From contig CAKOYQ010000014.1 in the NCBI GenBank assembly GCA_934130935.1, positions 1 through 40,612 of the forward strand: a stretch of 40,612 nucleotides of DNA, read 5' to 3'. Position numbers and translations under genes: made by a program. Positions 30,827 to 38,400 of the stretch are shown one piece after another. The stretch comes from an uncultured Clostridia bacterium. GTDB taxonomy: Bacteria > Bacillota > Clostridia > TANB77 > CAG-508. Position 1 is the stretch's first letter. Each line of letters starts with the position of its first letter. The notes under the pieces are model-generated. The model had not been told where the DNA came from, made no database searches, and was given only the letters and a program-made list of their open reading frames with translations.

Positions 30827-30861
30827 TATTTGGAAAAAATGTATAAATTTTGAAAAAGTAG

Positions 30862-30890
30862 TGTAAAATTTTATAAAAAAGTGATATAAT
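30862..30890 (+). promoter_or_regulatory. Promoter of ldh
   Basis: A strong -10, TATAAT (30885-30890), preceded at 17 bases by a weak -35 (TGTAAA, 30862-30867). The weak -35 suggests an activator or extended contacts. Confidence 0.5.
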
Positions 30891-30946
30891 ATATAGTTGA
30901 AAATTAGAGAAGCAAAAAGCTCGATACATAAAAGGAGGAATTAATA

Positions 30947-31903
30947 ATGGAAACAAAGAAAAAAGTAGTATTAGTTGGAGCTGGATTTGTGGGTATGAGT
31001 ATGGCATACGCATTGTTAAATCAAGGAGGAGTGGATGAATTAGTATTGATAGATGTCAATAAAGATAAAGCTATTGGAGAAGAAATGGATTTATCACATT
31101 GCTTACCATATTCACCTCAAAAAGTAAAAATAAAAGCAGGAGATTATGATGAATGTAAAGATGCAAATGTTGTTGTAATAACAGCTGGATTAGCACAAAA
31201 GCCTGGACAATCAAGATTAGAACTTGCTGTTGCAAATACAAAAATAATGAAAGATATTACCCAAAACGTTATGAAAAATGGGTTCAAAGGTGTATTTATA
31301 GTAGCAAGTAATCCTGTAGATTTAATGTCATATGTTGTTGCAGAAGTTTCAGGAATGCCAAAATCTAAAGTAATAGGTTCAGGAACAGTACTAGATACTG
31401 CAAGACTAAGATATTTAATTGCAGATTATTTAAAAGTTTCAAGCAAAAATGTGCATGCATATATACTGGGAGAACATGGAGATTCATCATTAGTGCCTTG
31501 GGAGCATTGTTATGTGGGCTGTAAAAAAATGGTAGATATAATGAAAGATAATAATCACCCAATGGAAGATTTAAAGAAAATTCATGATGGAGTATGGCAA
31601 GCAGCATACGAAATAATTGATAAGAAAAAAGCAACATATTATGGAATAGGAATGGCATTAAATAGATTGGTAAAAGCAGTGTTAAATGATGAGAATTCAA
31701 TACTTACAGTTTCAACTTATCAAAACAATGAATATGGTCAAAAAGGAATGTATATAGGAGTTCCTGCAATAATAAATAAAAAGGGAGTAAGAGAAATATT
31801 ACAACTAAAATTAAATGCAAAAGATCAAGCTAAATTTAATCATAGTTGTGAAATATTAAAAGAAAACATAGAAAAAGAAATTAAGCCAATTATGAATGAT
31901 TAA
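30947..31903 (+). CDS. ldh: L-lactate dehydrogenase
   Basis: 318 residues. It reduces pyruvate to L-lactate with NADH, regenerating NAD+ in fermentation. The Rossmann motif VGAGFVGMSMA (residues 10-20) binds NAD; the specificity loop GLAQKPGQSR has Q84, favouring pyruvate over oxaloacetate; SNPVD, the conserved D150/R153 pair (DTARLR) and the catalytic H177 (GEHGDS) are present. Length is normal. AGGAGG lies before the ATG. It is a monocistronic unit between two terminators. Confidence 0.95.
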   Translation: METKKKVVLVGAGFVGMSMAYALLNQGGVDELVLIDVNKDKAIGEEMDLSHCLPYSPQKVKIKAGDYDECKDANVVVITAGLAQKPGQSRLELAVANTKIMKDITQNVMKNGFKGVFIVASNPVDLMSYVVAEVSGMPKSKVIGSGTVLDTARLRYLIADYLKVSSKNVHAYILGEHGDSSLVPWEHCYVGCKKMVDIMKDNNHPMEDLKKIHDGVWQAAYEIIDKKKATYYGIGMALNRLVKAVLNDENSILTVSTYQNNEYGQKGMYIGVPAIINKKGVREILQLKLNAKDQAKFNHSCEILKENIEKEIKPIMND

Positions 31904-31919
31904 AATAATTAAAAAAGTT

Positions 31920-31964
31920 CTAGCCACAAGTAAGAAATATTCTTTTGTGGCTAGTTCGTTTTTT
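31920..31964 (+). terminator. Terminator of ldh
   Basis: Perfect 10-bp stem CTAGCCACAA (31920-31929)/TTGTGGCTAG (31945-31954), then TTCG and a T6 run. Confidence 0.88.
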
Positions 31965-31976
31965 AGTATATAGCAC

Positions 31977-32005
31977 TTGTATTTTTATTCAAAAAGTTAT
32001 ATAAT
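31977..32005 (+). promoter_or_regulatory. Promoter of the gatCAB unit
   Basis: TTGTAT (31977-31982), 17-base spacer, TATAAT (32000-32005), 38 bases before gatC. Confidence 0.7.
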
Positions 32006-32043
32006 ATGCACAATAATAAAATGGTTAATAATAGGAGGTTATC

Positions 32044-32331
32044 ATGAAAGTAAGCAAAGAAGAAATATTGCATATTGCTAATTTAGCACAGTTAACGATA
32101 GAAGAAAGTCAAATAGAAGAATATATGTTACATTTACAAGATATATTAAATTTTGCTAATATAGTAAACAATGCACCAGTAGAAGGATTAGATGTCACAA
32201 TAGGCGCAAATGAAGCTAAAAATCAATTTAGAAAAGATGAAATAAAACAATTCGAAGATACAGATAGTTTACTACAAAATGCTCCTACACAAGAAAGACA
32301 TATGTTTAAAATACCAAAGGTCATAAATTAA
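32044..32331 (+). CDS. gatC: Asp-tRNA(Asn)/Glu-tRNA(Gln) amidotransferase subunit C
   Basis: 95 residues. KEEILHIANLAQLTIEESQI and LHLQDILNFANIVN match GatC, which wraps between and stabilises GatA and GatB. The C-terminus (PTQERHMFKIPKVIN) fits the family (usually F.VP.I). AGGAGG precedes the ATG. Two tandem repeat copies separate it from gatA. Confidence 0.93.
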   Translation: MKVSKEEILHIANLAQLTIEESQIEEYMLHLQDILNFANIVNNAPVEGLDVTIGANEAKNQFRKDEIKQFEDTDSLLQNAPTQERHMFKIPKVIN

Positions 32332-32334
32332 AAA

Positions 32335-32406
32335 GGGCAAAAATGGAACCGACCCCCAATTGCCCAAGTTAAAAAGGGCAAAAATGGAACCGACCCCCAA
32401 TTACCC
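32335..32406 (+). repeat. Two tandem REP-like repeats between gatC and gatA
   Basis: Copies 32335-32365 and 32376-32406, spaced by AAGTTAAAAA, so the period is 41 bases. Both have GACCCCC rather than GACCCC. The first ends TTGCCC, which pairs perfectly with its own GGGCAA start. The second ends TTACCC. AAGTTAAAGGAGG then gives the gatA ribosome site, so the repeat spacer blends into the Shine-Dalgarno region. Confidence 0.92.
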
Positions 32407-32426
32407 AAGTTAAAGGAGGATAAAAC

Positions 32427-33905
32427 ATGAACATCACAGAATTAACAGTACATGAGCTACAAGAAAAAATAAAAAATAAAGAATTAACAATAACAGAAAT
32501 TACAAAAGCTTATATAGATAGAATAAAAGAAAAAGAGCCAGAAGTACAGGCATTTATAACAGAATTAACAGAAGATGGTATGAAGCAAGCAGAAGAAATT
32601 CAGGACAGAATAGATAGAGGAGAAAATGTTGGAAAATTAGCAGGAATACCAATAGGAATAAAAGATATAATTTGTACAAAAGGTGTAAAAACAACATGTG
32701 CATCAAAAATGTTAGAAAATTTTGTTGCACCTTATGATGCAACTGTTATGAACAAAATAAATGCAGAAGAGATGATAAATTTAGGAAAATTAAATATGGA
32801 TGAATTTGCAATGGGAGGGTCAACAGAATATTCATATTTTAAAAAGACAAGAAATCCATGGGATTTATCAAGAGTACCAGGAGGGTCATCAGGAGGGTCG
32901 GCAGCAGCAGTAGCAGCTAATATGGTACCATGGGCATTAGGAACAGATACCGGTGGAAGTATTCGTCAACCAGCATCATTTTGCGGAGTTGTAGGACTAA
33001 AACCAACATATGGATTAGTTTCAAGATATGGTGTTGTTGCTTTTGCATCATCACTTGACCAAGTTGGAGTATTCACAAAAGATGTACAAGATTGTGCAGA
33101 ATTATTAAATGTAATTGTAGGATATGATGAAATGGATTCAACATCAGTAGATGTAGGTTCAAAGGATTATACAAAATCATTACAAAAAGATGTTAAAGGA
33201 TTAAAAATAGGAGTTCCAAAAGAATTTTATGGAGAAGGAATAAATCCAGAGGTTAAAGCATCATTGGAAAAAGCAATAGATGAATATAAGAAAATGGGAG
33301 CAGAAGTAGAAGAGCTCTCATTAGATATTGCCAATTATGCATTAGCAACATATTATATAATTGCATGTGCAGAAGCAAGCTCAAATTTAGGAAGATATGA
33401 TGGAATAAGATACACATATAGATCACCAGAAGCAAAAACATTGAAAGAAATTTATAAAAAATCTAGGAGCGAAGCTTTTGGAGCAGAAGTAAAAAGAAGA
33501 ATTATACTTGGAACTTATGTATTGTCTTCAGGATATTATGATGCATATTATAAAAAAGCTCAACAAGTTCGTACACTTGTAATGAATGAATTTAATAAAG
33601 CATTTGAAAAATATGATATTATAGTAACACCAGTATCTCCAACAACAGCGTTTAAATTAGGAGAAAGATCAACAAATCCAATGGAAATGTACTTAGCAGA
33701 TATTTGCACAGTTTCTGTAAATATAGCAGGACTTCCTGGAATGTCAGTGCCTTGTGGAATGGATAGTCAGGGACTTCCAATAGGTATGCAAATTATAGGA
33801 AGTAAATTTAGTGAAGAAACAATTATAAAAGCTGCATATGCTTATGAACAAGCAACAAACTTCCGCGAGAAATATAAACCAACATTTAAAGGAGGAGTGC
33901 AATAA
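32427..33905 (+). CDS. gatA: Asp-tRNA(Asn)/Glu-tRNA(Gln) amidotransferase subunit A
   Basis: 492 residues, amidase-signature family. It hydrolyses glutamine to supply ammonia for tRNA-bound Asp/Glu amidation. The Ser-cisSer-Lys triad is visible: K79 (IGIKDI), S154 in PGGSSGGSAAAVAANM and S178 in GTDTGGSIRQPAS. Length is normal. AAAGGAGG lies seven bases before the ATG. Its stop overlaps the gatB start by one base (TAATG), so translation is coupled. Confidence 0.97.
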   Translation: MNITELTVHELQEKIKNKELTITEITKAYIDRIKEKEPEVQAFITELTEDGMKQAEEIQDRIDRGENVGKLAGIPIGIKDIICTKGVKTTCASKMLENFVAPYDATVMNKINAEEMINLGKLNMDEFAMGGSTEYSYFKKTRNPWDLSRVPGGSSGGSAAAVAANMVPWALGTDTGGSIRQPASFCGVVGLKPTYGLVSRYGVVAFASSLDQVGVFTKDVQDCAELLNVIVGYDEMDSTSVDVGSKDYTKSLQKDVKGLKIGVPKEFYGEGINPEVKASLEKAIDEYKKMGAEVEELSLDIANYALATYYIIACAEASSNLGRYDGIRYTYRSPEAKTLKEIYKKSRSEAFGAEVKRRIILGTYVLSSGYYDAYYKKAQQVRTLVMNEFNKAFEKYDIIVTPVSPTTAFKLGERSTNPMEMYLADICTVSVNIAGLPGMSVPCGMDSQGLPIGMQIIGSKFSEETIIKAAYAYEQATNFREKYKPTFKGGVQ

Positions 33906-35344
33906 TGGCAAGAGAAGATTATGAAGTAGTAATGGGCTTAGAGGTTCATGCTGAATTATCAACAAGAACAAAAATATTTTGTAGTTGTCCAACAACATTT
34001 GGAGCAGAACCAAATACACAAGTATGTCCAATATGTATGGCAATGCCAGGAACACTACCTAAACTAAATGAAAAGGTTGTAGAATATGCAGTAAAAGCTG
34101 GTCTTGCAACAAATTGTGAAATATCGAGAGATAGCAAAATGGATAGAAAAAATTATTTTTATCCAGATACGCCAAGAGCATACCAAATTTCACAATATGA
34201 CAAGCCATTATGCAAAAATGGATATATTGAAATAGAAACAAGTCAAGGAAAAAAGAGGATTGGAATAACTCGTATTCATATAGAAGATGATGCAGGAAAA
34301 TTAGAACATGACAATCTAGGAGGTGGAGCTTTAATAGATTTAAATAGAGCAGGAGTTCCATTGATAGAAATAGTATCAGAACCTGATTTTCGTTCTGCTG
34401 AAGAGGTTGATGCATATTTAAAAAAATTAAAGTCAATACTTGAATATATTGAAGTATCTGATTGTAAAATGCAAGAAGGTTCATTTAGAGCAGATGTTAA
34501 CACATCAATACGAAAAAAAGGTGAAGTAAAATTTGGAACACGTACAGAGATGAAAAACATGAATTCATTTAGAAGTATCGCAAGAGCACTTGAATATGAA
34601 ATAAATAGACAAGTAGATGTTATTGATAATGGAGGAAAAATTGAACAAGAGACACTAAGATGGGACGAAGTATCTGGAAAAACATTTTCAATGAGAGATA
34701 AAGAAGATGCAGAAGATTATAGATATTTTCCAGAGCCAGACTTAGTTGCAATTAAACTATCAGAAGAATATATCGAAAATATAAAAAATTCATTACCAGA
34801 GATGCCTGAGAGTAGAAAAAAAAGATATTTAGAAGAATACAAATTATCAGAGAAAGATGCAGGAATTATAACATCTTCAAAATATTTATCAGATTTATTT
34901 GAAAAAGCTTCTGAAATATGTGAAAATTATAAAGCAGTAAACAACTGGATAATATCAGATATTTCTAGAATTCTAAATGAAACTGAAATGGACCCTATAG
35001 AGATTCCATTTGATGCTAAACAATTAGCCAAATTAGTTGAATTAATTGATAAAGGAGTAATTAGCTCAAGCATTGGTAAAAAAGTATTAACAGAATTGTT
35101 TGAAAATCCTAGAGATCCAGAAGATATTATTAAAGAAAAGGGCTGGATTCAAATTTCTGACGAAAGTGCAATAAAAGAAATTGTATTAAAGATAATTGAA
35201 GCAAATCCTCAATCAGTAGCTGATTATAAAGCAGGGAAAGAAAGAGCTTTAAAATTTTTGCTTGGACAAGCTATGAAAGAAACTAAGGGACAAGCAAATC
35301 CTCAAATGCTTAATAAAATGTTTACAGAGGAATTAAACAAATAA
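33905..35344 (+). CDS. gatB: Asp-tRNA(Asn)/Glu-tRNA(Gln) amidotransferase subunit B
   Basis: 479 residues. GatB binds the misacylated tRNA, phosphorylates the Asp or Glu side chain and transfers ammonia. Signatures present are GLEVHAELSTRTKIFC, the zinc Cys cluster (CSCPTTFG...CPICMAMPG), DRKNYFYPDTPRAYQISQYD and EGSFRADVNTS. The C-terminal YqeY-like tail domain (VADYKAGKERALKFLLGQAM) is intact. GGAGG in the end of gatA serves as its ribosome site. Confidence 0.97.
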   Translation: MAREDYEVVMGLEVHAELSTRTKIFCSCPTTFGAEPNTQVCPICMAMPGTLPKLNEKVVEYAVKAGLATNCEISRDSKMDRKNYFYPDTPRAYQISQYDKPLCKNGYIEIETSQGKKRIGITRIHIEDDAGKLEHDNLGGGALIDLNRAGVPLIEIVSEPDFRSAEEVDAYLKKLKSILEYIEVSDCKMQEGSFRADVNTSIRKKGEVKFGTRTEMKNMNSFRSIARALEYEINRQVDVIDNGGKIEQETLRWDEVSGKTFSMRDKEDAEDYRYFPEPDLVAIKLSEEYIENIKNSLPEMPESRKKRYLEEYKLSEKDAGIITSSKYLSDLFEKASEICENYKAVNNWIISDISRILNETEMDPIEIPFDAKQLAKLVELIDKGVISSSIGKKVLTELFENPRDPEDIIKEKGWIQISDESAIKEIVLKIIEANPQSVADYKAGKERALKFLLGQAMKETKGQANPQMLNKMFTEELNK

Positions 35345-35394
35345 TAGATATAACTAAAAAATTAATTAAGAAGTAAAAGAAAGGAAAGACATAG

Positions 35395-37149
35395 ATGAGA
35401 GCAATAGAAATAAGAAATAAATATTTGGATTTTTTTAAAAAACATGGACATGCAGTTATACCATCAGCACCATTAATTCCAGAAAATGACCCGTCAGTTT
35501 TATTTACAACAGCTGGAATGCAACCATTAGTACCATATTTATTAGGAGAAAAACATCCAGCAGGAACAAGGATAACAGATTATCAAAAGTGCTTGAGAAC
35601 AAATGATATAGAAGAGGTTGGAGACAATCGTCATTTAACATATTTTGAGATGTTGGGAAATTGGTCATTAGGAGATTATTTTAAAGAAGAATCAATCCAA
35701 ATGAGTTATGACTTCTTAACAAAAGAATTAAACATACCAGCAGAAAAGATATCTGTAACATGCTTTGCTGGGGATGAAGATTGCCCAAGAGATACTACTA
35801 CAGCTGAATGTTGGAAAAAGGCAGGAATACCAGAAGAGAGAATATACTATTTTGGTAAAGAAGATAACTGGTGGATTGCTGGAGAAGAGGGACCATGTGG
35901 CCCAGATACTGAAATGTTCTATGATACTGGAAAAGCAAAATGTTCACCAGAATGTAATCCATCATGTGGATGTGGAAAATATGTAGAAATCTGGAATAAC
36001 GTATTTATGGAGTTCTATAAAGACAAAAATGGAAAATATTCGAAATTGAAGCAACATAATGTTGATACAGGACTAGGACTTGAAAGAATGACGATGTTGC
36101 TAGAAGGCAAAGAAACACCTTTTGAAACAGAATTATTTTCTCCAATAATCGATAAATTAGTAGAGCTACAAAAAGAAGATATTATAGAAAGTAGAAGAAT
36201 AGTTGCAGAACATTTGCGTTCAAGTATGATGATAATATGTGATGGCGGAAGACCAAGTAATATAGATAGAGGATATATTTTAAGAAGATTAATACGTAGA
36301 ATGATAAGACATATGAATAAATTACAAATATCTCTAAATAAATTATCCACACTAATTGACATAAATGTGGACAATTTAAAAGAAATGTATCCTGCACTTG
36401 AAACAAATAAAGATATAATAAAAGTAGTAATTTTAGAAGAAAAAGATAAATTTGTAAAAACACTTGAAAAAGGTGAAAAAGAATTTTCTAAAGAGATTGA
36501 ATTAATAAAACAACAAGGAAAAGACATAGTACCAGGAAAGATGGTATTTAGATTATATGATACTTATGGTTTCCCACCAGAAGAAACAGAAGAATTAGCT
36601 AGTGAAAATGGAATGAAAATTGACAAAGAAGGATTTGAGAAATTATTCAAAGAACATCAAGAAAAATCAAGAGCTGGTGCTGAGCAAAAATTCAAGGGTG
36701 GATTAGCATCAACAGGTGAAATGGAAACAAAATATCATACAGCAACACATCTTTTAAATGCAGCACTAAAAATTGTACTAGGATTACATGTACACCAAAG
36801 AGGAAGTAACATAACAGCTGAAAGAATGAGGTTTGATTTTTCTCATCCAGCCAAAATGACAGATGAGGAAAAACAAAAAACAGAAGATTTGGTAAATGAA
36901 TGGATAACAGAGGCAATTCCAGTTGAACATTTAGAAATGAAAAAAGATGAAGCTATAAGACTTGGAGCAGAAGCAATGTTTATAGAAAAATATGGAGATA
37001 TTGTATCAGTATATAAAATAGGTGACAAATCACTTGAATTATGTGGAGGACCTCATGTGAAAAATACTTCAGAGTTAGGACATTTTAAAATAAAAAAAGA
37101 AGAGTCTAGTTCTTCTGGAGTTAGAAGAATTAAGGCAATATTAGAGTAA
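35395..37149 (+). CDS. alaS: Alanyl-tRNA synthetase, short form lacking the C-terminal domain
   Basis: 584 residues against about 870 for a typical bacterial AlaRS. The aminoacylation domain is complete (FFKKHGHAVIPSAPLIP, FTTAGMQPLVPYL, TYFEMLGNWSLGDYFKEE, GLGLERMTMLL). The editing domain is also complete, with the zinc/catalytic set H448, H452 (HTATH), C550 and H554 (CGGPH). The chain stops just after SSGVRRIKAILE, where normal AlaRS continues into the oligomerisation/C-Ala region. A Cys-rich insert, KCSPECNPSCGCGKYVEIWN, looks metal-binding and resembles short AlaRS forms of reduced-genome bacteria. A REP-like repeat begins three bases after the stop. It could be a natural short form or a truncated gene. 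Confidence 0.88.
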   Translation: MRAIEIRNKYLDFFKKHGHAVIPSAPLIPENDPSVLFTTAGMQPLVPYLLGEKHPAGTRITDYQKCLRTNDIEEVGDNRHLTYFEMLGNWSLGDYFKEESIQMSYDFLTKELNIPAEKISVTCFAGDEDCPRDTTTAECWKKAGIPEERIYYFGKEDNWWIAGEEGPCGPDTEMFYDTGKAKCSPECNPSCGCGKYVEIWNNVFMEFYKDKNGKYSKLKQHNVDTGLGLERMTMLLEGKETPFETELFSPIIDKLVELQKEDIIESRRIVAEHLRSSMMIICDGGRPSNIDRGYILRRLIRRMIRHMNKLQISLNKLSTLIDINVDNLKEMYPALETNKDIIKVVILEEKDKFVKTLEKGEKEFSKEIELIKQQGKDIVPGKMVFRLYDTYGFPPEETEELASENGMKIDKEGFEKLFKEHQEKSRAGAEQKFKGGLASTGEMETKYHTATHLLNAALKIVLGLHVHQRGSNITAERMRFDFSHPAKMTDEEKQKTEDLVNEWITEAIPVEHLEMKKDEAIRLGAEAMFIEKYGDIVSVYKIGDKSLELCGGPHVKNTSELGHFKIKKEESSSSGVRRIKAILE

Positions 37150-37151
37150 AA

Positions 37152-37216
37152 GGGCAAAAACGGAACCGACCCCAAATGTCCCCAAGGGCAAAAACGGAAC
37201 CGACCCCAAATGTCCC
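37152..37216 (+). repeat. Two tandem REP-like repeats between alaS and the HIT gene
   Basis: Copies 37152-37182 and 37186-37216, three bases apart, both with the GGGCAAAAACGG start and AATGTCCC end. The second abuts AAAAAGGAGA, the ribosome site of the next gene. The ATG inside AATGTCCC at 37210 happens to be in frame with that gene. Confidence 0.92.
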
Positions 37217-37233
37217 AAAAAGGAGATAAGAAT

Positions 37234-37581
37234 ATGGATGAAAATTGTTTATTTTGTAAAATAATAAAAGGAGAAATTCCATCAAGTAAAGTATATGAAG
37301 ATGAAGAAATATTAGCATTTAATGATATACAACCTGTTGCACCAATACATGTATTGGTAATACCTAAAAAACACATCTCATCACTTGCAGAAATGAAAGA
37401 AGGAGAAGAGAAAATTATAAGCAAAATTTATAAGGTTATAAATGAAATTGCAGAAAAACAAGGATTTAAAGAAAACGGATATAGAGTAATAGTTAATTGT
37501 GGTAAAGATGGAGGGCAAGAAGTAGGACATTTACACTTTCATTTATTAGCAGGAACAAAATTAGGAGAAAAAATAGTATAA
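37234..37581 (+). CDS. HIT-family nucleotide hydrolase/transferase (HinT-like)
   Basis: 115 residues. CLFCKIIKGEIPSSKVYED opens the protein and the histidine triad HLHFHLLAGTK carries the catalytic His. HinT proteins hydrolyse purine nucleoside phosphoramidates and aminoacyl-adenylates; the position next to alaS fits the latter. ATG 37234 follows AGGAGA (37221-37226) with proper spacing. The in-frame ATG at 37210 lies inside the repeat and would add MSQKGDKN, atypical for the family. Confidence 0.93.
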   Translation: MDENCLFCKIIKGEIPSSKVYEDEEILAFNDIQPVAPIHVLVIPKKHISSLAEMKEGEEKIISKIYKVINEIAEKQGFKENGYRVIVNCGKDGGQEVGHLHFHLLAGTKLGEKIV

Positions 37582-37606
37582 AATACTACCATCTTTTATA
37601 AAAATA

Positions 37607-37615
37607 TGTTATAAT
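37607..37615 (+). promoter_or_regulatory. Extended -10 promoter of the sortase gene
   Basis: TGTTATAAT: an extended TG plus TATAAT (37610-37615), 33 bases before the ATG. No good -35 is seen. Confidence 0.5.
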
Positions 37616-37647
37616 AGTTATATAAGGTAAAAATGGAGGTATTTGAT

Positions 37648-38307
37648 ATGAATAGTAAATATAGTAATTTCTTAACAATACTTTTAGTTATAATAATAAT
37701 AGTAATAATAGGTATAATCGGTTTTTTAGGATATAAATATTACAAAACATATGTAAACAAAAACAGTATGGATGAATTTGTGGACACTTTTGGAGACAGT
37801 AAGATAGAGGGAGAAAAGAATACAGATGATAGTGGAGACATTAAGTTTGACGGAGTAGAAGAGGGGAATATTACAGAAACATCAGAAGGAAAGAAAAAGC
37901 AATATAACGGATTTGATGTTGCAGGAACAATAGAGATTCCAGTAACAAAGTTAAAAGCACCTATATTGGAACAATATGAATATTCGCCTAAAGCATTGGA
38001 TACATCAGTAGTTATATTATATGGAGTAGGATTAAACCAGGTTGGAAACACTACAATAGCAGGACACAACTATAGAAATAGTGCATTCTTTTCTAAAAAT
38101 AAAGAGTTAAAGGTTGGAGACAAAATATATATTACAGATTCAACAGGAAAAAGACTACCATATACAATATATGATAAATTTGAAGCAGCAGAAAATGACT
38201 CAGATTATATAACAAGAGATACACAAGGAGCAATTGAAATATCATTATCAACATGTACAGATGATAGTAAAGCAAGATTAATAATATTAGCAAAAGCAGA
38301 TGTATAA
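37648..38307 (+). CDS. Class D/E-like sortase
   Basis: 219 residues. An N-terminal membrane anchor (ILLVIIIIVIIGIIGFLGY) is followed by an acidic linker and the sortase beta-barrel (~95-219): GTIEIPVTKLKAPILEQYE, AGHNYRNSAFF with the catalytic His, and LSTCTDDSKARLIILAKA with the catalytic Cys and the conserved Arg. It covalently anchors surface proteins, or polymerises pilins, at the cell wall. No LPXTG substrate is encoded beside it. ATG 37648 is nine bases after GGAGG; ATG 37633 lies in that ribosome site. Confidence 0.9.
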   Translation: MNSKYSNFLTILLVIIIIVIIGIIGFLGYKYYKTYVNKNSMDEFVDTFGDSKIEGEKNTDDSGDIKFDGVEEGNITETSEGKKKQYNGFDVAGTIEIPVTKLKAPILEQYEYSPKALDTSVVILYGVGLNQVGNTTIAGHNYRNSAFFSKNKELKVGDKIYITDSTGKRLPYTIYDKFEAAENDSDYITRDTQGAIEISLSTCTDDSKARLIILAKADV

Positions 38308-38314
38308 ATAATCT

Positions 38315-38347
38315 AAAAGGCATGTTAAAAAACATGCCTTTTAATTT
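38315..38347 (+). terminator. Terminator of the sortase gene
   Basis: Perfect 12-bp stem AAAAGGCATGTT (38315-38326)/AACATGCCTTTT (38331-38342), loop of four A, then AATTTTT. Confidence 0.9.
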
Positions 38348-38400
38348 TTGAAAAATAATGACATATTGTTAACTAAAATGAGAAGGGGTTGCAAGAAAAA

